Shown one piece after another: positions 16,363 through 24,522 of a stretch of 38,380 bases of DNA (its first letter is position 1; the number at the start of each line of letters is the position of its first letter). The stretch lies in NCBI GenBank assembly GCA_037969115.1, contig JBBKWQ010000023.1:1-38380 (forward strand). The letters are read 5' to 3'. The position numbers and the translations under genes were made by a program. This DNA is from JBBKWQ01 sp037969115 (lineage in GTDB: Bacteria; Actinomycetota; Acidimicrobiia; Acidimicrobiales; Ilumatobacteraceae). The notes under the pieces were generated by a model. It searched no databases and was not told where the DNA came from. It was given only the letters and a program-made list of their open reading frames with translations.

Positions 16363-16964
16363 GACTGGAGTCGGTCGCGAAGTTGTTCGAGGCACCGACC
16401 GCGCATCGGCCCGATGCTGCCGATCGCGACTCCGAGCGTGGTGGACAGTTGGTCGTACGTCGGTTCGGTCGGGTCGAAGAACAGGCCGAACACCAAGGCA
16501 CGGCACGGTTCGGGAAGGCCGGCGACGGCGTCGTACACGACCACCGTTCTGGCCCAGTCGTCGGCCTGCTCGTCGACCGCACCGTCGTGTGGCATGTCGG
16601 CGACGCTCACCTCTGCTTGGTTCGCATTGCGCCGACGCCAGGTCAGACGGCGGGCGACCGTCATGAGCCAATACCCCAACCGTTCAGGGTCTTGTATCCG
16701 ATCGAGCGATTCGATCAAGGTCTCGAACGTCGATTGGCTGATCTCGGCGGCGTCGGCCGACGACAGGCCTTCTCGGAGCGGAATCGCGTAGACGAGGCGT
16801 TCGTAACGACTGACCAGTTCGTTCCACGAGCCGACGTCGCTCGACCGACAGCCGGCGATGAGCTCGCTATTGGTGGGTCCGTGGCGACATGGATGCGAGA
16901 TCGTCGACGCTGGAGTGTGACGGGGACCGACGAACTGGTCGGACACGCCCAATCCCAGCGTCAT
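16359..16964 (-). CDS. ECF-type RNA polymerase sigma factor
   Basis: This 201-residue sigma-70-family protein has region 2 in SWNELVSRYERLVYAIPLRE, ADAAEISQSTFETLIESLDR and LGYWLMTVARRLTWRRRN. Region 4 is AGLPEPCRALVFGLFFDPTE followed by YDQLSTTLGVAIGSIGPMRGRCLEQLRDRL. The spacing matches group 4 (ECF) sigma factors. The ATG at 16964 has AAGGA 7-8 nt upstream, which supports the slightly long N-terminus. It heads a four-gene operon with 4-nt overlaps (sigma, small protein, TPR-CHAT, subtilase). No recognisable anti-sigma factor lies next to it, which is unusual for this group. Its region-4 recognition helix contains IGPMRGRC, slightly degenerate relative to the usual SR/KS.R..R.RE.L pattern. 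Confidence 0.88.
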   Translation of the reverse strand: MTLGLGVSDQFVGPRHTPASTISHPCRHGPTNSELIAGCRSSDVGSWNELVSRYERLVYAIPLREGLSSADAAEISQSTFETLIESLDRIQDPERLGYWLMTVARRLTWRRRNANQAEVSVADMPHDGAVDEQADDWARTVVVYDAVAGLPEPCRALVFGLFFDPTEPTYDQLSTTLGVAIGSIGPMRGRCLEQLRDRLQS

Positions 16965-17006
16965 TCTCGAATCCTTCCGCCTCGGCTGCCTGAGAAACCG
17001 TCACCA

Positions 17007-17036
17007 AGTATGGTTGCGATCGGGTTGCAACCGCAA
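17007..17036 (-). promoter_or_regulatory. Predicted promoter of the sigma-CHAT operon
   Basis: On the minus strand TTGCGG (17031-17036) and CATACT (17007-17012) are separated by 18 nt and lie about 43 nt upstream of the sigma ATG. The spacer contains the 10-bp palindrome GGTTGCAACC, which may be an operator. The hexamers are imperfect matches to consensus. Confidence 0.4.
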
Positions 17037-17078
17037 GGCGAAGCACATCGCCTTCGCTCGGGGGTTCGAACACGTGCG

Positions 17079-17597
17079 TTATTCGATCGGGCTGGGACGC
17101 GTCAGCGTCCACTCGTCACGGTCGATTCGCTCGAACCGCCTCCCCGTCACCTGGATAGGGGTGATGCGAACGATCCAACCCTTCGGTCCTTCCTGCCAGG
17201 GCGAAACGCCGCTCTCGAGTGCCGCCGTCGCCGCATGCATCTCGCGGATCCGCTTCGCCGATCCGCGAATCACGACGCTCCACGCCGAATTCGTCGTCGC
17301 GTCGAAACCGTCGACCTCGAACGCCACGCGCTCGTCGTCTTCGATGTCCCTCAGTTTCGACCCTTCGGCGGTGCGGAACAACAACGTGCCTTGATCGACG
17401 ACGACGTTGATCGGAAAGATGTCGGGCCCGTGGCTCGTCACCACGGCAAGTCTCCCGAACTCCTGTGTGCGCAGCAGCGCCCAACATTCGGGAACCGTCA
17501 GCACGTCATCGCCCACGGATCGCGGTTCGGTCTGCGCCTCGTTCTGGTCGTCCATCTGCGCCTCGTTCTGGTCGTCCATCTTCCCATTGTGGGACAT
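17079..17597 (-). CDS. Pyridoxamine 5'-phosphate oxidase-fold (FMN/F420-binding split barrel) protein
   Basis: The protein is about 172 residues. After a short acidic tail it has the PNPOx-like split-barrel pattern: ECWALLRTQEFGRLAVVTS, PDIFPINVVVDQGTLLFRT, AEGSKLRDIEDDERVAFEVD, SAWSVVIRGSAKRI and the C-terminal GWIVRITPIQVTGRRF. Actinobacteria carry many such proteins, which bind FMN, F420 or heme; this one looks like the single-domain 'pyridoxamine 5'-phosphate oxidase family' type. The ATG at 17597 is chosen because AGGG lies about 9 nt upstream; ATG 17603 is an alternative. The N-terminal tail contains an exact duplication of eight residues (MDDQNEAQ). It diverges from the GntR gene and ends shortly before the sigma-operon promoter. 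Its role here is unknown. Confidence 0.82.
   Translation of the reverse strand: MSHNGKMDDQNEAQMDDQNEAQTEPRSVGDDVLTVPECWALLRTQEFGRLAVVTSHGPDIFPINVVVDQGTLLFRTAEGSKLRDIEDDERVAFEVDGFDATTNSAWSVVIRGSAKRIREMHAATAALESGVSPWQEGPKGWIVRITPIQVTGRRFERIDRDEWTLTRPSPIE
17532..17579 (-). repeat. Perfect 24-bp in-frame tandem duplication
   Basis: Two identical 24-bp units (17532-17555 and 17556-17579) encode MDDQNEAQ twice near the N-terminus of the PNPOx-fold protein. The length is a multiple of three and the frame is kept. Exact identity points to recent slippage. Each unit begins with ATG, so start choice could differ between copies. Confidence 0.85.
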
Positions 17598-17790
17598 GGG
17601 CATTCGCCCTGCCAGGTGCAAAGGTCACTTTCTGGTGATCGCCCGCGAGGCCGCTCTGCCGGATCGACATGCCATCCCGGCGAGGTAGCGCAACGAATGC
17701 CGGCCCGGCTCCGCTGTGATAACCATGCGGACGAAGCGCTCACGGTCGGTGCGCCGGGCGAGTGCGGAACCGCTGGGAAGGAGGACTGAC

Positions 17791-18552
17791 GTGACCTTGA
17801 CGCCGTTGGATCGGGAGAGCTCGGTATCGCTGTGGGCACAGTTGGAGATCGAACTCCGCCGTCGCCTCGAAGGCGGTGAGTTCGACCAGGGGTTCTTCCC
17901 GACCGACCTCGAACTCACCGACGCCTACGGCGTGAGCCGTCACACCGTTCGCGAAGCGCTCCGTCACCTGACCACCGCTGGCGTGCTCCAGCGCGTGAGG
18001 GGCAGGGGCACCGTGGTGAACCGCGGTGAGTTCGAGCAGACCCTCGGCACCCTGTACAGCCTCTTCGAGTCCATCGAATCCGCCGGCGTTTCGCAGACGA
18101 GTGAAGTCCGTCGCCTCGAGGTCACCACCAATGTCACGGCAGCATCGCGCCTCGAACTCGATGCTCGAGCTGAGCTCGTCGTTCTCGAGCGACTCCGATT
18201 CGCCGGTGATACTCCCTTGGCGATCGACACCGCCTGGCTACCGCGTGATGTCGCGGCCGCCCTGCTCGACGTGGATTGGTCGCATACTGCGTTGTACTCG
18301 GAGCTCGCCAAGGCCGGTGCTCCCGTGCCGAATCAGGGTTGGGAGCAGCTGACGCCGATCGTGCCCACCGAGGCCGACCGGGTGAGCCTGGGGCTCGTCC
18401 CGACCGACGCCGCCTTCTTTCTCGAGCGTCTGGGTTGTCGCGACGACAAGCCGATCGAGTGGCGCACCACCATCGTCCGGGGCGATCGGTACCGGTTCGT
18501 CGCGAATTGGTCCGCCGGCCAGCGAACCGAACTGCGTCCGACGGCGGCGTAG
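17791..18552 (+). CDS. GntR/HutC-family transcriptional regulator (UTRA ligand domain)
   Basis: The protein is about 253 residues. The N-terminal winged helix is LWAQLEIELRRRLEGGEF, then FPTDLELTDAYGVSRHTVRE, ALRHLTTAGVLQRVRGRGT. A UTRA-type effector domain follows, with LVVLERLRFAGDTPLAIDTA, then TEADRVSLGLVPTDAAFFLE and a C-terminal RGDRYRFVANWS. The GTG start at 17791 is supported by AAGGAGG 6 nt upstream; a longer frame to 17716 lacks this. It lies 126 nt upstream of the persulfide dioxygenase gene, whose promoter carries an inverted repeat over the -10 box, so this protein is the likely regulator of the dioxygenase-molybdoenzyme operon. The effector is unknown. Confidence 0.88.
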   Translation: MTLTPLDRESSVSLWAQLEIELRRRLEGGEFDQGFFPTDLELTDAYGVSRHTVREALRHLTTAGVLQRVRGRGTVVNRGEFEQTLGTLYSLFESIESAGVSQTSEVRRLEVTTNVTAASRLELDARAELVVLERLRFAGDTPLAIDTAWLPRDVAAALLDVDWSHTALYSELAKAGAPVPNQGWEQLTPIVPTEADRVSLGLVPTDAAFFLERLGCRDDKPIEWRTTIVRGDRYRFVANWSAGQRTELRPTAA

Positions 18553-18584
18553 ATGGCGTCGAATGGGTGCGTGGAACACGTTGG

Positions 18585-18617
18585 TTGACACGAGCCGAAA
18601 ATGACCGTACGTTTTCG
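18585..18617 (+). promoter_or_regulatory. Promoter with overlapping operator before the first persulfide dioxygenase
   Basis: TTGACA (18585-18590, perfect -35) is followed after 17 nt by TACGTT (18608-18613). The inverted repeat CGAAAA (18596-18601) / TTTTCG (18612-18617), with a 10-nt spacer, covers the spacer and the end of the -10. A repressor bound here would block polymerase. The adjacent GntR-family protein is the obvious candidate (inference). Confidence 0.65.
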
Positions 18618-18678
18618 ACGGGGGATGGGCCGGCGGTTGCTGCACAGCGACCGAGGCACGGATTGAGGGGACACGGAG

Positions 18679-20070
18679 ATGATTTTCGAACAGCATTACC
18701 TCGAATGCCTGTCACAGGCGTCGTACTTCATCGGTGACGAATCGTCGAAGCAGGCGGTCGTCGTCGATCCACGACGCGACATCGGGCCGTACATCGATTC
18801 GGCGCGCGAGCACGACATGACCATCGTCATGGTCATCGAGACGCACTTCCACGCGGACTTCCTGTCGGGTCATCTCGAACTCGCAGCGGCGACGGGTGCC
18901 GAAATCGCCTACAGCGACGTCGCCGAGACCGAGTTCGTATCACGAAAGCTGAGCAACGGAGAGCGCATCAGCCTCGGCGAGGTCACGCTCGAGATTCGCC
19001 ACACCCCCGGCCATACCCCGGAATCGATCAGCGTGGTCGTGTTCGAGACCGTCGACGCCGACGTTCCTTTCGGCGTGCTCACGGGTGACTGCCTCTTCGT
19101 CGGAGACGTGGGTCGCCCCGATCTGTTGTCGTCAAAGGGGGTCACGAGCGCAGAACTCGCGTCGTCGTTGTACGAATCGCTGCACTCCCAGTTGCTCTCG
19201 CTCCCAGACGCGACGCGCGTGTACCCGGCACACGGCGCCGGATCGTCGTGCGGCAAGAACCTCTCCTCCGACACATGGTCGACGATCGGCGAGCAACGCA
19301 CCAACAACTACGCGCTGGCGCCGATGACGAAAGACCAGTTCATCCACGTGGTCACCGATGGCCAGACGGCACCTCCTGCGTACTTCTCGTACGACGCCCA
19401 CCTCAATCGCGAAATCCGCCCGATCCTCGACGAGAAGGCCGCGCCGCCTGTCCTGGAGCTCGCCGACGTCGTTCGGCTGCAACGCAGTGGGGCCGTCGTG
19501 CTCGACACCCGTGACCCGAACGAGTTCGCGGTCGGTCACCTCATCGGCTCGGTCAACATCGGCCTCGCCGGGCGTTACGCCGAGTTCGCCGGAGGGGTGA
19601 TCCAGCCAGGTGCACCGATCGTGCTCGTCACCGAGCCCGAGATGGAGATCGAGGCGAAGAACCGGCTGGCCCGGATCGGGTTCGACCAGGTCGTCGGTTC
19701 TCTCGCTGAGCCGCTGCGCACCTTCCACGACCATCCCGACGATGTCGCCCGAAGCTCGCGAGTCGACGTCGCCGGGGTCGACGACGCTCGTGTCTCCGTC
19801 GACGATCTGCAACTGATCGACGTGCGTCAGCCGGGCGAGACGGCGGGTGGAGTGATCGACGGCGCGACGCTCATTCCGCTCACCCGGTTGAACGAGCAAC
19901 TCTCCGCGCTCGACGCCTCGAAACCGACGATCGTGTACTGCGCGGCCGGGTTCCGGTCGTCCATCGCTGCCAGCCGTATGGTGGCGGCCGGCTTCAGCGA
20001 CGTGTCCGACCTCCTCGGCGGATACGGCGCATGGGAAGCCGCGCACCATGGTGACAAGGCGCCTGCATGA
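18679..20070 (+). CDS. Persulfide dioxygenase fused to two rhodanese domains (first copy)
   Basis: This 463-residue protein has an N-terminal metallo-beta-lactamase fold of the ETHE1/persulfide dioxygenase group: ETHFHADFLSGH, RHTPGHTPESIS, GDCLFVGDVGRPDL and VYPAHGAGSSCGKNL. Two rhodanese domains follow. The first (VLDTRDPNEFAVGHLIGSVN) lacks an active-site cysteine at IVLVTEPEMEIE and is probably non-catalytic. The second has IVYCAAGFRSS with Cys present. Such enzymes oxidise glutathione-type or other low-molecular-weight persulfides to sulfite using Fe(II) and oxygen. It is the first gene of an operon: its stop overlaps the FeS/NrfD start by 4 nt (ATGA), and the molybdoenzyme follows. The order suggests that sulfite made here is oxidised next door. 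A second, similar copy lies at 29070-30452. Confidence 0.9.
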   Translation: MIFEQHYLECLSQASYFIGDESSKQAVVVDPRRDIGPYIDSAREHDMTIVMVIETHFHADFLSGHLELAAATGAEIAYSDVAETEFVSRKLSNGERISLGEVTLEIRHTPGHTPESISVVVFETVDADVPFGVLTGDCLFVGDVGRPDLLSSKGVTSAELASSLYESLHSQLLSLPDATRVYPAHGAGSSCGKNLSSDTWSTIGEQRTNNYALAPMTKDQFIHVVTDGQTAPPAYFSYDAHLNREIRPILDEKAAPPVLELADVVRLQRSGAVVLDTRDPNEFAVGHLIGSVNIGLAGRYAEFAGGVIQPGAPIVLVTEPEMEIEAKNRLARIGFDQVVGSLAEPLRTFHDHPDDVARSSRVDVAGVDDARVSVDDLQLIDVRQPGETAGGVIDGATLIPLTRLNEQLSALDASKPTIVYCAAGFRSSIAASRMVAAGFSDVSDLLGGYGAWEAAHHGDKAPA

Positions 20071-21635
20071 CCCGCATGGGCTTCCTGCTCGACAGCGACA
20101 GCTGCATCGGGTGTCACGCCTGCACGGTCGCCTGCAAGAGCGAGCACGCCGTGCCACTCGGCGTGAACCGCACCTGGGTCAAGTACATCGAGACGGGCAC
20201 GTTCCCCGACGTTTCGCGCAAGTTCAACGTCATGCGCTGCAACCAGTGCGATGACGCCCCGTGCATGGCGATCTGCCCGACGAGCGCGCTGTTCCGCTCC
20301 GACAACGGTGTCGTCGACTTCCAGGACGATCACTGCATCGGCTGCAAGTCGTGCATGAATGCGTGCCCGTACGACGCGCTGTACATCAATCCCGAGACGA
20401 ACACGGCGCACAAGTGCAACATGTGCAACCACCGCCTCGAGGTCGGGCTCGAGCCGTCGTGCCAGATCGTCTGCCCGACCGAAGCCATCAAGATCGGCGA
20501 TCTCGACGACCCGATGTCGGAGATCAGCCGGATCATCGCACGTGACGACGTGGCCGTGCGCGCCCCTGAGCAGAACACGAAGCCGAAGGTCTATTACCGG
20601 GGTGCCGACCAGGCGTCACTCGACCCAACTCGCACGGCGATCGCCAACGACGGGATGATCTGGGCCGACACCCTCCGCTCCGACGCGAAGCACCGTGGCT
20701 CCGGTTCGACGCACCCGACGATTCCGGTTGGCTTCGGCAACCGACCGATCGACGAGCCCGGTGTGGTCGCCCGCACCGCGTACACCACGGCGCACCAGAT
20801 GACGTGGAAGGAAAAGGTGTCGGGTTATCTCGTCACGAAAGCGGTTGCCTCTGGCGTGATGCTGGTCGCCGCTCTGCTGGTGCTGATGGGCCACGCCGAC
20901 GCGCAGGCGGCCGTCGGCGTGATTCCGCCGATGGTGGCCGGCGTGTTTCTCGGGCTCACCGGCGTCCTGCTCGTCACCGACCTCAAACAACCCACGCGGT
21001 TCCACTACCTGATCACCAAGGGCAACTGGTCGTCATGGCTGGTGAAGGGCGCCTACATCCTGATGGCGTTCTCGCTCGTGTGCGGTCTGTGGTGGATCGC
21101 CGGCCTCGCCGAATCGTCGACGATGCTTCAGGTGCTCGCGATCCCAGCCGTGATCGGAGCTGCCGGAACCGCCGGATACACCGCATACCTCTTCGGTCAG
21201 TGCGAGGGACGCGACCTCTGGCAGACCCCGTTGCTGCTGCCCGTGCTGCTGGCGCAGGCAGTCACCGCCGGCGGAGCGACGTACGCGATCCTCGACGTGT
21301 TCATCGACGTGCCCGAGCCCACCGCTGTTCGTTGGGTGCTCCTCGGTGGCATCCTCGCCACGGCGGCTCTCGTTGCGGTCGAACTCACCGCACACGGCAG
21401 TCGTCACGTAGAACTCGCTGTGCATGCGATGACCAGGGGCAAGTACGCGCGGCAGTTCTGGTGGGGCGGCGTCGTGTCGGGACTCGCACTGCCCGCAGTT
21501 GCGACCATCGTGGCGCTGGCGGCCGACCTCGACGATCCGATCCTCGTCGCGCTCGCAGGCCTCGCCTCCCTCGTCGGCATGTTCGCGTACGAGGACTCCT
21601 TCGTTCGTGCCGGTCAGTCGGTGCCGCTGTCGTGA
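20067..21635 (+). CDS. Fused four-cluster ferredoxin / NrfD-type membrane subunit of a molybdoenzyme
   Basis: This 522-residue fusion has an N-terminal electron-transfer part with four cysteine groups (CIGCHACTVACK, CNQCDDAPCMAICP, CIGCKSCMNACP and CNMCN...CQIVCP) that would hold four [4Fe-4S] clusters, as in PsrB/SoeB/DmsB. After a linker of about 60 residues, the C-terminal half carries about eight hydrophobic helices (for example VASGVMLVAALLVLMG and PMVAGVFLGLTGVLLVTDL), as in NrfD/PsrC/SoeC quinone-linked subunits. In most organisms these are two separate genes. The ATG overlaps the dioxygenase stop by 4 nt; the catalytic subunit follows after 40 nt. The FeS part lacks an export signal, so it should face the cytoplasm. 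It passes electrons between quinone and the molybdenum subunit. Confidence 0.88.
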   Translation: MTRMGFLLDSDSCIGCHACTVACKSEHAVPLGVNRTWVKYIETGTFPDVSRKFNVMRCNQCDDAPCMAICPTSALFRSDNGVVDFQDDHCIGCKSCMNACPYDALYINPETNTAHKCNMCNHRLEVGLEPSCQIVCPTEAIKIGDLDDPMSEISRIIARDDVAVRAPEQNTKPKVYYRGADQASLDPTRTAIANDGMIWADTLRSDAKHRGSGSTHPTIPVGFGNRPIDEPGVVARTAYTTAHQMTWKEKVSGYLVTKAVASGVMLVAALLVLMGHADAQAAVGVIPPMVAGVFLGLTGVLLVTDLKQPTRFHYLITKGNWSSWLVKGAYILMAFSLVCGLWWIAGLAESSTMLQVLAIPAVIGAAGTAGYTAYLFGQCEGRDLWQTPLLLPVLLAQAVTAGGATYAILDVFIDVPEPTAVRWVLLGGILATAALVAVELTAHGSRHVELAVHAMTRGKYARQFWWGGVVSGLALPAVATIVALAADLDDPILVALAGLASLVGMFAYEDSFVRAGQSVPLS

Positions 21636-21675
21636 ATCCACCCATCCTCCTCACCCCCCGAATCGGAGCAACCTC

Positions 21676-24495
21676 GTGACCGACCTCCACAAGTACCCGC
21701 CGCATGAGCGTTGGCACGATTGGAGCGAACTCGACGCCAAGGCATGGCCCGACAAGGTCGAGCGCAACTACACCCTGGTTCCCACCACGTGCTTCAACTG
21801 CGAGGCCGGGTGTGGGCTCGTCGCCTACTTCGACAGGGAGACCGACGAGATCACCAAGATCGAGGGAAACCCCGAACACCCCGGCAGCCGCGGCCGCAAC
21901 TGCGCGAAAGGCCCCGCCACGCTGAACCAGGTCTACGACCCCGAGCGCATCCTGCATCCGATGAAGCGAGTGGGTGAGCGCGGTTAGGGGAACTGGGAGC
22001 GAATCAGTTGGGACCAGGCGCTCGACGAGATCGGTGCCCGCCTCCGCAAGGCGATCACCGAGGACCGCCACAACGAGATCATGTACCACGTCGGTCGCCC
22101 GGGCGAGGAGGGCTACACCGACCGGGTCCTGAAGGCCTGGGGCGTCGACGGGCACAACAGCCACACCAACATCTGCTCGAGCAACGCGCGCATCGGGTAC
22201 CAGTCGTGGATGGGCCACGACCGGCCGTCATCCGACTTCGCGAACGCGAAGGTGATCTTCCTGATCTCGGCCCACCTCGAAGCGGGCCACTACTTCAATC
22301 CGCACGCACAGCGGATCATGGAAGCGCAGGCAGCCGGCGCAAAGATAATCTGCGTCGACCCGCGACTCTCGAACACCGGAGCGAAGGCCGACTTCTGGTT
22401 GCCGACCTGGCCCGGCACCGAACCGTTCCTGCTCCTGGCGATCGCACGGCTGCTGATCGAATCGGGCGATTGGAACGCGACGTTCGTGGAGCGCTGGACC
22501 AACTGGGAGACGTATCTCAAGCGAACCCGTCCTGATCTACCCGTCGAGTGGGTTTCGGTGCGCGGTGCGATGCTCGACGAGTACGCCGAGTACACGCCCG
22601 AAGCCGCCGAGCAGAAGACGGGCATCGACGCCGCCACGATCCGAGAGATCGCTGCGGTCATCGGCCAGCACCCGACCCGGTTCGCCTCGCACAACTGGCG
22701 TGCTGCCGGTGCCGGCAATCTCGGAGGTTGGCAAGTCGCCCGGTGCCTGTTCTTCCTGAACGTGCTCACCGGGTCCGTCGCCACGAAGGGTGGTACGGCG
22801 GGGAACGGCATGAACAAGTTCAAGCCGGCCGCGCCACTCGGGGCACCGGGTCTCACGAAGTGGAACGAACTCGAATGGCCGCGGGAGTATCCCCTCAGCT
22901 ATCACGAGATGTCGATCCTGTTGCCGCATTTCCTCAACGAGGGCCGTGGCAAGCTCGACACGTACTTCTCACGCGTCTACAACCCGATCTGGACCAACCC
23001 CGACGGGTTCACCTGGATGGAGGCGTTGAAGGACGAGTCGAAGGTGGAGTGCCACGTCGCCCTCACGCCGACGTGGTCGGAGACATCGTGGTTCGCGGAC
23101 TACGTCTTGCCCATGGGTGTCAGCGCCGAACGACACGACATCGTCAGCTACGAGACGCATGCGTCGAAGTGGATCAGCTTCCGCCAATCGGTGTTCCGTC
23201 GCTACGCCGAGATCAAGGCCGGTGGCGATCTCGGCCCCGACGCACGGAGCTACGACTTCAACCCGGGTGAGGTGTGGGAGGAGAACGAGTTCTGGATCGA
23301 CCTGTCGTGGCGTATCGACCCCGACGGGTCGATGGGCATCCGGCAGTGGTTCGAGAGCACGGAGCATCCCGGCAAACCGGTCACGGTCGACGAGTACTAC
23401 GCGAAGACGTTCGCCGAAAACGTGCCCGGACTCGCCGACGCCGCCGCGTCTGCGGGTCAGACTCCGCTCGCGTACATGCGTGACCGCGCTGCGTTCGAGG
23501 TCGAGGCCGATCCGTACGAGCCGTATGAGCGAGTGGTCGGTCCGCAGGCGGTCGAAGGATGCACGAAGGACGAGGCTGGTGTTTTCCGGAAGCCGGGCAC
23601 GCCGGGTACGTGGTCCGGCGACCTCGGCGATGTCGACGGCCTGTCGCTCGAACCGCTCGGCGACGGTTCTCCCGCCGTCGAGATCGACGGAGAGATCAAG
23701 GAAGGTTTCCCCACGCCGTCGAAGAAGCTCGAACTGTTCTCGACCACCCTGGCCGACTGGGGGTGGCCGGAGTACGCCACGCCGAAGTGGATCCCGTCTC
23801 ACGTGCACTGGGAAGACCTGGACCTTGCAGGCAATGAACGAATACTGCTCCCCACGTTTCGAATCCCGACGCTGATCCACACTCGCTCGGCGAACTCGAA
23901 GTGGCTCAACGAGATCAGCCACCGTCATCCGCTTTGGCTCCATCCCGAAGACGCCGAGCAACTGCACATCGAGGAGAACGGGCTCGTCCGCATCACCACG
24001 CGGATCGGGCATTTCGTGATTCGGGCCTGGCGTACCGAGGGAATCCGTCCCGGTGTGGTCGCCGCATCTCATCACATGGGACGGTGGCGTCTGGAAGAGG
24101 ACAAGGCTCGCTCGTGGGGTTCCGGCAAGGCCACCATCACGAATGACGGCACTTCGTGGAAGTTGAAGCGCGACCACGGCAACGAGGCGTACGAGTCGAG
24201 CGATGGCGACACGCAACGAATCTGGTGGAAGGACACCGGCGTGCACCAGAACGCAACCTTCTGCGTTCAGCCCGATCCGATCTCGGGCATGCAGTGCTGG
24301 CATCAACGGGTTCGAGTCACTCCCGCCGAACCGGGCGACGAATACGGCGACGTGGTCGTCGACACCGCGAAGTCGCGCGAGGCCTATCTCGACTGGCTCT
24401 CGAAGACCCGGCCGTCCACCAACGGGCTCCGTCGGCCGTTCTGGTACGCACGTCCGCTGAAACCGGCCGCCTCCGCCTTCCGTCTCCCAGACTGA
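21676..24495 (+). pseudogene. Molybdopterin oxidoreductase (SoeA/PsrA-like) interrupted by an in-frame TAG
   Basis: The reading frame from GTG 21676 (GGAG 7 nt upstream) to 24495 would encode about 939 residues, but TAG at 21985-21987 interrupts it after codon 103. Before the stop lies the [4Fe-4S] motif CFNCEAGCGLVAYF plus RGRNCAKG; directly after it the conserved GNWERISWDQALDEIG follows in the same frame. Downstream are a putative Mo-ligand region (HTNICSSNARIGYQ), VDPRLSNTGAKAD and the C-terminal MGDB domain (ISHRHPLWLHPEDAEQL). GAG to TAG is the simplest single change, since related proteins commonly read GERG-E-G here. There is no Tat signal, which points to a cytoplasmic, SoeA-like sulfite-oxidising enzyme rather than a periplasmic PsrA/PhsA. 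Possible explanations are a sequencing error, recent inactivation or readthrough. A fragment starting at ATG 22081 would lack the FeS motif. Confidence 0.85.
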
Positions 24496-24522
24496 GCAGC
24501 AGCGACCGGTCTCCCGACACGA

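Noticed and set aside
16363..16671. Longer N-terminus for the small protein of the sigma operon (start at 16671)
   Set aside because: It would read through the sigma-factor region 4 coding sequence in another frame; the GTG at 16362 with a GTGA overlap is consistent with the other junctions of the operon.
17034..17055. AAGGCGA/TCGCCTT hairpin as a terminator of the PNPOx-fold gene
   Set aside because: The stem is 7 bp, there is no T tract, and it overlaps the predicted -35 region of the sigma operon, so the assignment is too weak to list.
21985..21987. TAG read as pyrrolysine or another recoded amino acid
   Set aside because: No methylamine methyltransferase context or recoding element is seen, and homologues commonly have an ordinary residue such as Glu here. 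A point mutation or sequencing error is simpler.
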